DNA of 60,506 bases, from positions 1-60,506 of the forward strand of contig JAEYOK010000023.1 of the NCBI GenBank assembly GCA_023411795.1, read 5' to 3'. Each line of letters starts with the position of its first letter. Positions within the stretch are counted from its first letter, which is position 1. The DNA comes from Bacillota bacterium (GTDB taxonomy: Bacteria > Bacillota > Clostridia > DSM-8532). The notes below the pieces were generated by a model that saw nothing but the letters and a program-made list of their open reading frames with translations, was not told where the DNA came from and searched no databases. Below are positions 25,514 to 34,328 of the stretch, piece after piece. A program made the translations under genes and the position numbers.

Positions 25514-26251
25514 CTAGTCTTTTTTGTACCCCACCAGCTCAGAAAGATCATTGTCTATTATTATAGTGACATTCTGATGTAATTTTAACATGGTAGATGG
25601 ATTTCTGCTGTCTAACTCATCGCCAATAATCAGACCACGAATGGCTTGAGCCTTTTCTTTACCTGTGGCAACCAAAACAAGACATCTAGCACTCATAATA
25701 TCTCTAATGCCCATTGTAATGGCCTTATGGGGAACTTCGTCAATATTACTGAAAAAACGTGAGTTGGCTCTAACCGTGCTTTCATCTAGTTCCGTAACAT
25801 GCGCTTTCTCTTTTAATACACTGTTTGGCTCATTAAAAGCTATGTGTCCGTTTACGCCTATGCCCAGAAGCTGTATGTCAGCAGGTTCTTCCTGCAGTTT
25901 TCTCTGAAATTCTGCCACATTCTTTTCAATATCCCCTACACCGCTTACGACATATGTATTCTTCTTATCAATATTCACATGATTAAAAAGGTTATGATCC
26001 ATATAATAACGATAACTTTGGGGATGATCCGGAGACAGCCCTATGTACTCGTCTAGGTTAATAGTGCTAACTTTTGAAAAATCAAGTTTTCCTTCTTTGT
26101 AGTCCCTTATGAGACATGTATATACCGCTCCGGCAGTACTTCCTGTAGCCAGTCCAAGCCTTGCATCCGGCTTTGTCTTTATTACGTCGCCTATCATCTT
26201 AGCGGCGATTTCACAACTACGGTCATAATTTTCAGTGACAATGATGTGCAT
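25514..26251 (-). CDS. nagB: Glucosamine-6-phosphate deaminase
   Basis: 245 residues. Converts glucosamine-6-phosphate to fructose-6-phosphate and ammonia. Seen: phosphate loop LATGSTAGAVY, catalytic Asp in TINLDEYIGL, LLGIGVNGHIAFNEP with the ring-opening His, and SARCLVLVATGKEKA. The length matches the short Firmicutes NagB. It is the last gene of the sugar cluster, so the pathway is expected to end in fructose-6-phosphate or to produce an amino sugar phosphate. Confidence 0.93.
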   Translation of the reverse strand: MHIIVTENYDRSCEIAAKMIGDVIKTKPDARLGLATGSTAGAVYTCLIRDYKEGKLDFSKVSTINLDEYIGLSPDHPQSYRYYMDHNLFNHVNIDKKNTYVVSGVGDIEKNVAEFQRKLQEEPADIQLLGIGVNGHIAFNEPNSVLKEKAHVTELDESTVRANSRFFSNIDEVPHKAITMGIRDIMSARCLVLVATGKEKAQAIRGLIIGDELDSRNPSTMLKLHQNVTIIIDNDLSELVGYKKD

Positions 26252-26313
26252 TTATCGTCCTCTCCTTTAGCATATATTTCTAGCGTCAAAGTGGTTAATT
26301 ATTAAAACTAAAA

Positions 26314-26781
26314 TCACATATGCGCCAAGATCTTAGATTTTTGAGATGTTTTTTTGTTTCTAACCAATCTAAATAATGATGAAACAATCATGATACCAAA
26401 AGCAATGGCAAATGCTTTAACAACTGTATTAATACCGTAAAAAATAGCATCTTGAATCCTATTTTCAACAATACTCTGTATGGTCTGATATGCTGCTATA
26501 CCTGGTACCAATGGATATATTCCCGGTATACTGAAAACTGTTGCGGGTGTTTCTTTATACTTAGCCATTAATTCACTATATAAACCAATTATTAGAGCAC
26601 CAGCAAATGTTTGTGCTATACCATAAGAAGCATAAACATTGAATATGTATGGAATGCAATAACCAAGGGCTCCTCCAAGACCTGCCCACAGAAGTAATCT
26701 TTTTTCAGTATTCATTATCATCGATGGGGCTAAACTGCCTAAAAAGGATAGAAGAAAATATTTGATTAAAAGTGGAATCAT
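26314..26781 (-). CDS. ThrE-type threonine/serine exporter, small subunit (DUF3815)
   Basis: 155 residues with five TM helices, matching the C-terminal half of ThrE-like exporters (GIYPLVPGIAAYQTIQSIVEN is the conserved segment). The ATG overlaps the stop of the partner gene (ATGA), so both chains are made together; an earlier in-frame start was rejected. Found inside a sugar cluster, where export of a released amino acid is conceivable. Confidence 0.85.
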   Translation of the reverse strand: MIPLLIKYFLLSFLGSLAPSMIMNTEKRLLLWAGLGGALGYCIPYIFNVYASYGIAQTFAGALIIGLYSELMAKYKETPATVFSIPGIYPLVPGIAAYQTIQSIVENRIQDAIFYGINTVVKAFAIAFGIMIVSSLFRLVRNKKTSQKSKILAHM

Positions 26782-27536
26782 GACAATCCTCCAAAGTGCC
26801 ATAAACTTAGAGCAACACCCGTACCGGCCGCGAGTACTGTCAAGACCATAAACGCCTCACCAAGCTTTGCAAGGCCACTTACATAATCTTCATTCAATAG
26901 ATCACGAACACCATTTATTAACGCAACCCCCGGAACAAAATTAGCCAGAACACCTATTATAATGATGTATACATTCGTATTCTCAAATATTAATGAAAAA
27001 ACAGAACATAATATTACAGTGCTAAAGCTTTGAATAAAATATTCAATAAAAGGAAAACTGTTATACTTAGGAAAAGAAATCTGTAATCCCCCTAGAATCC
27101 CACCTACCAAAAGGGCTGAAATAGCATCGTATATATTTCCACCAAAAAGCATGGAAAAGGCGATTGCCAAAAAAGCATAGCCGAGCACTGTTGAGATTTG
27201 AGAATATGGCTGGCTTTTTTCAATATTATCAAGTTCAGTTATAACTTCTTTTATGTCCGGTTTCATTTTTTCTATTTGTCTTGAGAGAGCATTAACGCGA
27301 GCCACCTTTTGTAAGTCAACTGCCCTTAATGGAATCCTCTTGCATACTGTTGTTATCCCCTTTTCCCCATATATACTAACAATTAACCCCGTAGGAATTG
27401 CAAATGACTCACATTTCAATCCATAGCTTGAGCATATTCTATTTATTGTTTCCTCGACCCGATATGTTTCACCACCAAAACGCAATAATATTAAACCTGC
27501 TCGTACAGCCATCTCGAGTACTTTCTCTTGCTCCAT
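26778..27536 (-). CDS. ThrE-type threonine/serine exporter, large subunit (DUF1212)
   Basis: 252 residues. The N-terminal cytoplasmic part has the DUF1212 signature (RAGLILLRFGGETYRVEETI, IPTGLIVSIYG); five TM helices follow from ~120, including NFVPGVALINGVRDLLNEDY. Together with the small subunit it forms the split version of the ThrE exporter family. The transported amino acid is not known. Confidence 0.88.
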   Translation of the reverse strand: MEQEKVLEMAVRAGLILLRFGGETYRVEETINRICSSYGLKCESFAIPTGLIVSIYGEKGITTVCKRIPLRAVDLQKVARVNALSRQIEKMKPDIKEVITELDNIEKSQPYSQISTVLGYAFLAIAFSMLFGGNIYDAISALLVGGILGGLQISFPKYNSFPFIEYFIQSFSTVILCSVFSLIFENTNVYIIIIGVLANFVPGVALINGVRDLLNEDYVSGLAKLGEAFMVLTVLAAGTGVALSLWHFGGLS

Positions 27537-27592
27537 AATCAGTCCTGCCTTATTTAACTTAAAAACCTAATATCATGAAATCTGTAAGGTGG

Positions 27593-28519
27593 TTATAACG
27601 AAGCAGCACCTACTATACCTGCATCGTTGCCCATGCTAGCAACTCCTAATATAGGCAAGCCTTCCTCTCGCGTGTCAAAACAATATTCCTTTATATATTC
27701 CCGTACAGGATTAAGTATAAGGTCGCCCTCACGGCTGATTCCACCGCCAAGAAGGATCATTTCAGGTGCAAGTGCGTTGACAATATTGGATATGCCAAGG
27801 GCCAGATACTCGCAGTATTTTTTTACTACTGCTTTAGCTGTTATATCGCCCTGTTTGGCCGCATCAAAAACACTTTTCCCTGTAATTTCAGGCAAATGGT
27901 TCAGTACTGATTCGGGTCTGCCTGATGCAGCCCTCTTAGCCTGAACAATCAATGATGTGGCTGAGGCATAAGCGTCCCAGCAGCCTCTGCGGCCACAGAA
28001 ACACAATTCTCCATCATAATCTATCAGGACATGACCCATTTCGGTCCCATTACCTTTGAGCCCTGAATAAATAATTCCGTTTATTACTATGCCAGTTCCT
28101 ATACCTGTGCCCAGAGTTACCAGCACAACATTTTTATATCCTTTAGCCGAGCCTGCCTTTACCTCTGCAAGGGCCGCGCAGTTTGCGTCATTATCCAAGC
28201 GTACCGGAATTCCAAATCGCTTCTGTAACATTGAAGAAAGTGGTACATGGTTCCATGACAGACTATAACTGCATATCACTATACCTTGCTCTACATCGCA
28301 AGTTCCGGGTGCTCCCACACCTATCATGGAACAATCGGCAATGGTTACCCTTCCCTTTTCCATTACACAATCTATGGCATTACCTATGCTATCAACTACC
28401 TGTTCAACAGGACGACTTGCATCTGTAGGCACGCTGACGGCTTCTACAATTTGATACTTATCATTCACCAGTCCTACAGCGATATTGGTGCCACCAAGGT
28501 CAACTCCAATCCGATACAT
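27593..28519 (-). CDS. ROK-family sugar kinase
   Basis: 308 residues. ATP-binding DLGGTNIAVGLVND at 7-20, catalytic Asp in RLDNDANCAAL, EMGHVLIDYDGELCFCG with the zinc ligands His and Cys of the ROK consensus CxCGxxGCxxAYAS. The specificity could be glucose, N-acetylglucosamine/mannosamine or another hexose. In this cluster it would phosphorylate the imported sugar or the product of the epimerase. The RBS is GGGGAG. Confidence 0.9.
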   Translation of the reverse strand: MYRIGVDLGGTNIAVGLVNDKYQIVEAVSVPTDASRPVEQVVDSIGNAIDCVMEKGRVTIADCSMIGVGAPGTCDVEQGIVICSYSLSWNHVPLSSMLQKRFGIPVRLDNDANCAALAEVKAGSAKGYKNVVLVTLGTGIGTGIVINGIIYSGLKGNGTEMGHVLIDYDGELCFCGRRGCWDAYASATSLIVQAKRAASGRPESVLNHLPEITGKSVFDAAKQGDITAKAVVKKYCEYLALGISNIVNALAPEMILLGGGISREGDLILNPVREYIKEYCFDTREEGLPILGVASMGNDAGIVGAASL

Positions 28520-28553
28520 ATTATAACTCCCCCTAATATACTGTTTTATTTAG

Positions 28554-29627
28554 TTATAATCTGGTTCCAGCAACTATAGTAAAATCGTCATGTGCATTTC
28601 TGTTGGGGTCCTGACCATTAAGCTCCGGGGCATAAACTGACATTATCTGTATGACCAATGTTGCAAGCAACACTGATTGGGAATCAACAAATGAGGGTAT
28701 ATTCAAACGGTTTGATTCCCCTGCTCCTTCTCCTGTGGAATCAATGATCCAAACATTGTGCGTCAAACCTTTCAGATATTGATATGATTGCTCAATTAAA
28801 TCCTTCATATCATCATCACTTTTTATCAATAGCACACTGCTTTTTGCACTAATTGATCTGTGCATCCCGTGAGAAAACTCCCCTATGTCGTTGAACATGG
28901 TAGGTATACACATAGTTTCCATAAGCTTAAGCTGGCCTTCCTGAGCAGTTCCAAAATTCATTCCGCTTCCAAGAACATAAAGATCCAACATATTCTCCCC
29001 AAATTTTGACTTTTTGCAAAAATCATACGCCTTTCCTAATACCTCGGGGATACTCTGATTCATTCCGTGGATTTCGTCAATACCCGCCTGTTTTTTAGCC
29101 AGATCAAGTGTTCCATTTTTGAATCCTATTGATAAAGCAAGCAGCAACAGCAGTGTAAGAGTTGCGCTATATCCCTTTGTTTTTGCGTTACTATTTTCTT
29201 CGCCACATAAAAGATTTAGCGTATCATCAGCTTTAAGTGCAACAGGTGAACCACTGACGGCTGTTATTGAAAGAGTTTTTAAGCCCAGACTACTTGCATA
29301 TTCCAACGCCTTAACAGCACCGGAACTTGTTCCAGTTTGGCTTATAACAACTACTAAAGTCGAAGCAGGATCCTCTTGTGCGACGGACGAACAACCCGAA
29401 CAGAAATTCCCAGGTGTATAAGCGTAAGCCCGTATATTTGCTTTTTTTGCAAAGTAGCTCAAAGTGCTGACGGCAGCGTTGAATGAGCTTCCGTGAGCTA
29501 CAAAATATATAGCCCTAAGTTCTTGGCCTTTTTTAGCTGCAAAATCATCTGTCTGGGAGGATCCAAGCAGCTTAGAAAGTACCTCCGGTTCCTGTTCAAT
29601 ATAGTGCCACATAATACTGGATTTCAT
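28554..29627 (-). CDS. SIS-domain protein A (phosphosugar isomerase/deglycase-like)
   Basis: 357 residues with two SIS halves, as in the isomerase part of GlmS, FrlB and AgaS. First half: AHGSSFNAA and VVVISQTGTSSGAVKAL (phosphosugar-binding Ser/Thr loop). Second half: LGSGMNFGTAQEGQLKLMET. It is the most divergent of the three SIS proteins in this cluster. The reaction may be aldose-ketose isomerisation of an amino sugar phosphate or cleavage of a fructosamine-type phosphate. Confidence 0.85.
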   Translation of the reverse strand: MKSSIMWHYIEQEPEVLSKLLGSSQTDDFAAKKGQELRAIYFVAHGSSFNAAVSTLSYFAKKANIRAYAYTPGNFCSGCSSVAQEDPASTLVVVISQTGTSSGAVKALEYASSLGLKTLSITAVSGSPVALKADDTLNLLCGEENSNAKTKGYSATLTLLLLLALSIGFKNGTLDLAKKQAGIDEIHGMNQSIPEVLGKAYDFCKKSKFGENMLDLYVLGSGMNFGTAQEGQLKLMETMCIPTMFNDIGEFSHGMHRSISAKSSVLLIKSDDDMKDLIEQSYQYLKGLTHNVWIIDSTGEGAGESNRLNIPSFVDSQSVLLATLVIQIMSVYAPELNGQDPNRNAHDDFTIVAGTRL

Positions 29628-29639
29628 ATTTTACCTCCG

Positions 29640-30350
29640 TTACAGTTTAAGCAGATGCTTTGCGTTTTCTCCCAGCATCATGTCTAAATGCACGGGGTTC
29701 TTGCATACATATTCCAGCTTTGCAATCTCCTGAATAGGTGAGCCAAAGGGAGCGTCGGTAGAGAAAAGTACTTTCTCAGGACCAGCTACTTCATATGCCA
29801 TTTTCATTGCCGGTACCCATGCACCACAAGTGCTCAAATAAAAATTGGGGATTTCTTTAGCGAGTTTACAGGATTGCTCTACCATCATTGGAACACCTAT
29901 ATGGAATAGGACCACAGGAACATCGGGATATGATCTAGCCATTTCCGCCCACTTATCAGGGATAGAAAACATATCTGACTGTCCATGAACAACCACACAC
30001 TTTTTATACTTTCTGCACAGATCAAAATATGGATCCAAGACACTATGTCTGTCCGCACTGTATCCAAAACGAATTGCATTCAACTTGACTCCGTAGAAAT
30101 TGTAGTCTCTGAAACAGCGCTCCAACTCTTCTTCCCCGTCGATATCCCACGGGTTTATTACTGCGAAACCAATTGTTCGGTCGGGATATCTCACTGTGCA
30201 GTCATAAATGTAATCATTATCTATGGTTTCAAGCTGAGAACAAATCATGAACTTATCTATCTTAGCTTCGTCCATCAACTCTATAAGCGATTCAATCTTA
30301 TAGTTCTCACCTTTGCGTTTCCCTATATGTGTAAATATATCAATTATCAT
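29640..30350 (-). CDS. Amidohydrolase-2 family TIM-barrel protein, putatively active
   Basis: 236 residues, a compact amidohydrolase_2 barrel. Metal/catalytic candidates: His8 in DIFTHIG, His122 in VVHGQSD, His150 in FHIGVP and Asp199 in STDAPFG. The first His of the usual HxH is Phe here, so a single-metal or decarboxylase-like enzyme (as in ACMSD/LigW relatives) is plausible. The gene follows a paralogue in which all four residues are changed, 2 bp apart. The substrate is unknown. Confidence 0.82.
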   Translation of the reverse strand: MIIDIFTHIGKRKGENYKIESLIELMDEAKIDKFMICSQLETIDNDYIYDCTVRYPDRTIGFAVINPWDIDGEEELERCFRDYNFYGVKLNAIRFGYSADRHSVLDPYFDLCRKYKKCVVVHGQSDMFSIPDKWAEMARSYPDVPVVLFHIGVPMMVEQSCKLAKEIPNFYLSTCGAWVPAMKMAYEVAGPEKVLFSTDAPFGSPIQEIAKLEYVCKNPVHLDMMLGENAKHLLKL

Positions 30351-30352
30351 TT

Positions 30353-31087
30353 TTACACCTCCTCCAGATTGAAAATCCGAACGGCATTTTTATAAAGTAC
30401 CTTGTCCACGCCATCAGGAAATTCCTTTGCCGCATTACGGACCTTTAGCAACTCAAGTTCAAAATAGCCGCATTCAGGTGTGCCCGTTCCCAGAAGAACT
30501 TTATCTATTCCAGACACTTTCATTGCACGGTGTGCATTAAAATCCATACCTGCTGATGTGTCCAGATATATATTGGCGTGTTTCTTTGCGATTTCTACCG
30601 CACTTGCATTATCATACTGCAAGCCCATCCTTCCCATGATTATGTTTACATCAGGAAAATCTTTTGCAATTGCGTTAAAGAAAACAGGGCTGCTGAATAC
30701 CTCAGCCGCGCCATAGCACCATACTACGGCGCTGTACTTTCGGCAAACCTCAAGAAGAGGATAAAATATTTCATGCTCGCAAAGCATGTAACCATGCCTG
30801 AGGGGATTCATATAAAGGCCTTTGAAGCCCTTGTTTTTCAACGCATCCTCTAGTTCAGTTGCAGAATCATTCGCCCAAGGGTTAACAGTGTACAGGCCAA
30901 TGAACCTGTCAGGATACTTATGTATTGCATTATAAACAGATTCATTATCCAAACTCTCTGCATAGCAGTATATAACTGCCTTGTCAATTCCGGCTTCGTC
31001 CATCTGCTTTAATAGCGATTCAGCCGTAATTTCCGGCTTGAACTTATGCCGTCCAATTACGTTAGAGACATCAATAATCAAAGCCAA
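30353..31087 (-). CDS. Amidohydrolase-2 fold protein lacking metal ligands (pseudoenzyme candidate)
   Basis: 244 residues, alignable end to end with the next gene product (shared NPW, PDR-IG, CRKY, FPDV, GIDKVL/GPEKVL motifs). The positions of its four metal residues are Val10, Tyr125, Arg153 and Gly202, so it should not bind metal in the family manner. It may be a regulatory or structural partner of the active paralogue, or have a different activity. Its reading frame is intact, arguing against decay. Confidence 0.82.
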   Translation of the reverse strand: MALIIDVSNVIGRHKFKPEITAESLLKQMDEAGIDKAVIYCYAESLDNESVYNAIHKYPDRFIGLYTVNPWANDSATELEDALKNKGFKGLYMNPLRHGYMLCEHEIFYPLLEVCRKYSAVVWCYGAAEVFSSPVFFNAIAKDFPDVNIIMGRMGLQYDNASAVEIAKKHANIYLDTSAGMDFNAHRAMKVSGIDKVLLGTGTPECGYFELELLKVRNAAKEFPDGVDKVLYKNAVRIFNLEEV

Positions 31088-31146
31088 TACCTCCTATATT
31101 CAAAATTAATTATCCAGTTAATCTAATTTTTAAATATTTACATTAA

Positions 31147-32163
31147 TCAGTGATCTTTAATCCAATCGGGACCAAACAGCATACCCAGGAAAGTTTCTGC
31201 AGCAACGCTCTCTGCAAGAGGTATGAGTGTTTCTGGAAGCTTGGGCATTTTTACAACATGAACACGTTCCCTTTCAGGCATCTCAGTTGTGGTATAGAGC
31301 ATTACTCTTCCGCCGTGATCCAATATATAATTGAACATTTTCATTTCTTTTGTGTTATCTTCAAATACCGGGAAGAACATCTGGGCCAGATACTTGTCGG
31401 CCATCTTACTGCTGTGATATTGACCGTGGGCATAGTCAGCACATTCCCATACTGCCGTACAGTTATGCAGACCTTCTCTGTATGCCAGTGAAAGCTGCCT
31501 GGCTGTTGCCAAAGAGGTATTATTAGCCAAAAGATCGAACAACTCAACTCCCTGCGAGAAATCGTACATAGCCTTTGAAGGAGCTTCCCAATTTGAGAAC
31601 CATTCACAGCACCAATCTGCAGTAGCCTCGGCCTGTTTCCAGAATTCATCATTGAGTTCGCCTGTGAGCTTCCTTGCAATAATGTTAAGTATAAGCATGG
31701 TCATCTCATAGGTTTTACTGGTTATTGAAACCTCTTTACCCGCACATATGGGTAAAGAAATATCTGCCAAATCCTGAAGCTTACATCCGTCATTATTGTA
31801 AATGCCAACGACCTTTGTTACCTTTTTAGCCTTTTCTACCAGTTCCACAACCTCCGCTGAATTACCGGATTGGGATATAGCAATAATAAGAGTTTTATTT
31901 GTTATATGCTTGAATTGATACCGTGATAGCTCATGAGCACTAAAAGAAAGAGCAGGAATATCATGTTCTGTCAGATAACTGCGAATGCAATCCATTGAAT
32001 ATAGCGAACTTCCCATTCCAGAAAGAATAACGCGATCCATTTGATTATTTTCGAACACCTCTCCGATGGAGTCAATTAATCGCATTCCTTCCCCACGGTA
32101 AAAATTGATGGCTTTTTTAAGCAATTCTCCCTGTGTCAATACTTCCTGTAAGAATCCGTTCAT
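31147..32163 (-). CDS. SIS-domain protein B
   Basis: 338 residues, two SIS halves: SGMGSSLYSMDCI, then AISQSGNSAEVVELV in the first and LATARQLSLAYREGLHNCTAV in the second. The length and arrangement fit FrlB-type fructosamine-6-phosphate deglycases and GlmS-like isomerases equally. It is closely related in layout to SIS protein C at the start of the cluster, suggesting duplication. Two similar proteins may form heteromers or act on successive intermediates. Confidence 0.86.
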   Translation of the reverse strand: MNGFLQEVLTQGELLKKAINFYRGEGMRLIDSIGEVFENNQMDRVILSGMGSSLYSMDCIRSYLTEHDIPALSFSAHELSRYQFKHITNKTLIIAISQSGNSAEVVELVEKAKKVTKVVGIYNNDGCKLQDLADISLPICAGKEVSITSKTYEMTMLILNIIARKLTGELNDEFWKQAEATADWCCEWFSNWEAPSKAMYDFSQGVELFDLLANNTSLATARQLSLAYREGLHNCTAVWECADYAHGQYHSSKMADKYLAQMFFPVFEDNTKEMKMFNYILDHGGRVMLYTTTEMPERERVHVVKMPKLPETLIPLAESVAAETFLGMLFGPDWIKDH

Positions 32164-32176
32164 TATAATGTCTCCT

Positions 32177-33010
32177 TCATATATTACTATTATTGATTCT
32201 TGTTTTTTTCATTATAGTTGTGTCTTGCATGAGCATATTAAGCGCTTGTGCTATTCCGCCCCTGTCTGGTGGCGGAATTATATAATCGGCCGCATCTCGC
32301 ACTTCTTGAAAGGCTGTTTCCGGTGCAAAAGTGATATCAGCATATTTGAACATGGAAAGATCATTAGGGCTATCACCAGCTACAGCGATAATGTCAGGCT
32401 TTTCCGAAAGGCTTTCAATAATAGTTTGTATCGCAATACCTTTGCTAGTAGTGGGTGAAAATACTTCAGCAGCTATAACAAAGGAATAATGCCAATTGTA
32501 TTGCTTCCTGTCCGAAAACAATCTATCTATGGCTGATTCAATTTTTCCCGTATCCTCGCAGCAAAGGCCGATTTTAAGTATCTCTTTGTCGGCCAGATCT
32601 TCAATTCTGGATATTCCACATGCAATTTCCTCCGATATCCCATTTTTTTGAAGGAAGGGATTAAGCCTTAAATTGCATAGACCGGAATCAGTAAAAACTT
32701 GTATGCCTATTTCAGGGTATCCTTCTAAAAGCTGTTTTAATAGTATTTTGGTATTTTCGTGCACCGGTTTCGCATTAATTAAATTCTTCGTTATAGGATC
32801 ATACACGGCAGCTCCTGTGAGAACGATACAGGGCGCATTTACTTGAATCTGATCAATAATCCACTGAATTCCAAAAGCATGGCGACCGGTTGCAAGGGAA
32901 AAGTAGTTGCCACAGCGCACATACTTGTCCAACGCTTCTTTAACCTCCGATGCAATGCCTCTGTCATTCACAAGAGTGCCGTCAATATCGCTTAAAAATA
33001 AAATACTCAT
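32177..33010 (-). CDS. Cof-type HAD phosphatase
   Basis: 277 residues. HAD motif I is LSDIDGTLVN (nucleophile Asp8, acid/base Asp10), a C2-type cap follows, motif III KGIAIQTI and motif IV VAGDSPNDLSMF are near the C-terminus. Members dephosphorylate sugar phosphates such as those made by ROK kinases. Its stop is adjacent to the AGE gene start region, so it is part of the cluster operon. Confidence 0.9.
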   Translation of the reverse strand: MSILFLSDIDGTLVNDRGIASEVKEALDKYVRCGNYFSLATGRHAFGIQWIIDQIQVNAPCIVLTGAAVYDPITKNLINAKPVHENTKILLKQLLEGYPEIGIQVFTDSGLCNLRLNPFLQKNGISEEIACGISRIEDLADKEILKIGLCCEDTGKIESAIDRLFSDRKQYNWHYSFVIAAEVFSPTTSKGIAIQTIIESLSEKPDIIAVAGDSPNDLSMFKYADITFAPETAFQEVRDAADYIIPPPDRGGIAQALNMLMQDTTIMKKTRINNSNI

Positions 33011-33011
33011 G

Positions 33012-34226
33012 TTATTTACCAGATTGCCCTAGCAGCAGGTTCAATTCAGACAGAACCTCGGAATACATACGTGGCACATGGAATGGTCCTTTGAAAATAT
33101 TTCCCTTACAAAGAGGTTCTGTAGGATTGCCATCTCTGCGAAGATAACCATACCATTCACCATGTACATCATCACGGAAATACTTGAAGGCATAGTCAAG
33201 GAGTTTTTCGAAGTTATTCCAATATTTTTCTTTGCCTGTCATCCTATACAGCTTTATCGATGCGACAATGGCCTCATTATGAACCCACCATAGCTTCATA
33301 TCGTGCTCATATGCTTGGGGCGCACAACCTGTCACATCCACAAAATACAACAAGCCCCCGTATTTTTCATCCCAGCCGTACCGAAAAGCTCCCTCATATA
33401 TTTCTTCAACACGCTCTATTAACGAATTGTCACCCAACTCTTCCGCTTCTTGTAGCAAATACCATGAGGTCTCAAGGCAATGCCCTGGATTAACAACCCT
33501 TCCAGACGAATAATCTCCTATATATTCACCGTTAGGGCCAACGCCTTCCAGTAATACTCCAAACTTTTCGTTAAAATGATATTTAATAATTTCATCGATT
33601 AACGTTTTTTCTGTTTCAACATATTTCGCACTGTTAGTAGGATCACATTTTCTCATGGCCCTCGTCACTGCCATCATCATAAGCGTATTAGCCAAACCCC
33701 TCATCTGTGGTGCTGTATCCAGGAATTTCGGAGTTATTTTGAAAGGATCTGTATTTGGATCATCATATATGTTTTTAACCAGGTTGTAGTATTTACGTGC
33801 CTCATTTAGGCTCTCTTCGTCTCCAGTAACTGCATGATATTCAGCACTTGCTAAAATATAAAAATATTCGCTAAAGACATACCTGCGTTTTCGGAACGGT
33901 GTTCCATCATCCCCAACAACAAAATATAAGCGGCCATCATTTTGGTCTATACAATGATTTTTAATGAAGTCAAGACTGCTTTTTGCTATTGAAAGCCATT
34001 CTTCCCTGTTACCGTAGATTCTGCACAGATGAGCAAACATCCATCCGCCACGGCCTTGCATCCATACACTCTTTTCCTTTGAATACGCTTTTCCTTCACG
34101 ATCTAGGCAAGTTTTAATGCCCCCATTCGTGCGGTCATACCCATGATTTTCCCAAAACGGTAATACCAAATTAAAAAAATCATCACTTATAGTTTTTTTA
34201 TATTTTTCGAAAATAGTTTTATCCAT
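33012..34226 (-). CDS. AGE-family epimerase/isomerase
   Basis: 404 residues of the alpha/alpha-barrel N-acylglucosamine 2-epimerase family. Conserved features: QGRGGWMFAHL near the N-terminus, NPGHCLETSW with the catalytic His, and KLWWVHNEAI with the second catalytic His/Glu. Family activities are GlcNAc/ManNAc, mannose/glucose (or fructose) and cellobiose epimerisation. I chose an internal ATG with AAAGGA upstream; the longer ORF would extend into the hairpin region. Confidence 0.88.
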   Translation of the reverse strand: MDKTIFEKYKKTISDDFFNLVLPFWENHGYDRTNGGIKTCLDREGKAYSKEKSVWMQGRGGWMFAHLCRIYGNREEWLSIAKSSLDFIKNHCIDQNDGRLYFVVGDDGTPFRKRRYVFSEYFYILASAEYHAVTGDEESLNEARKYYNLVKNIYDDPNTDPFKITPKFLDTAPQMRGLANTLMMMAVTRAMRKCDPTNSAKYVETEKTLIDEIIKYHFNEKFGVLLEGVGPNGEYIGDYSSGRVVNPGHCLETSWYLLQEAEELGDNSLIERVEEIYEGAFRYGWDEKYGGLLYFVDVTGCAPQAYEHDMKLWWVHNEAIVASIKLYRMTGKEKYWNNFEKLLDYAFKYFRDDVHGEWYGYLRRDGNPTEPLCKGNIFKGPFHVPRMYSEVLSELNLLLGQSGK

Positions 34227-34272
34227 ATTTATCCTTTCACAACATGGACTAAATTGCCCCTCTTTGTTAAAT

Positions 34273-34310
34273 ACCGTGCGTCCGCAGCAATATGTTGATG
34301 GACGCACGGT
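34273..34310 (-). other. Strong intercistronic hairpin downstream of the binding-protein gene
   Basis: ACCGTGCGTCC (34273-34283) and its perfect complement (34300-34310) enclose a 16-base loop. No U-run follows on the minus strand. Such hairpins after solute-binding-protein genes protect the upstream mRNA from 3' exonucleases, raising the level of the binding protein over downstream enzymes. Confidence 0.7.
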
Positions 34311-34328
34311 AGTCGAAATTACTTAACC

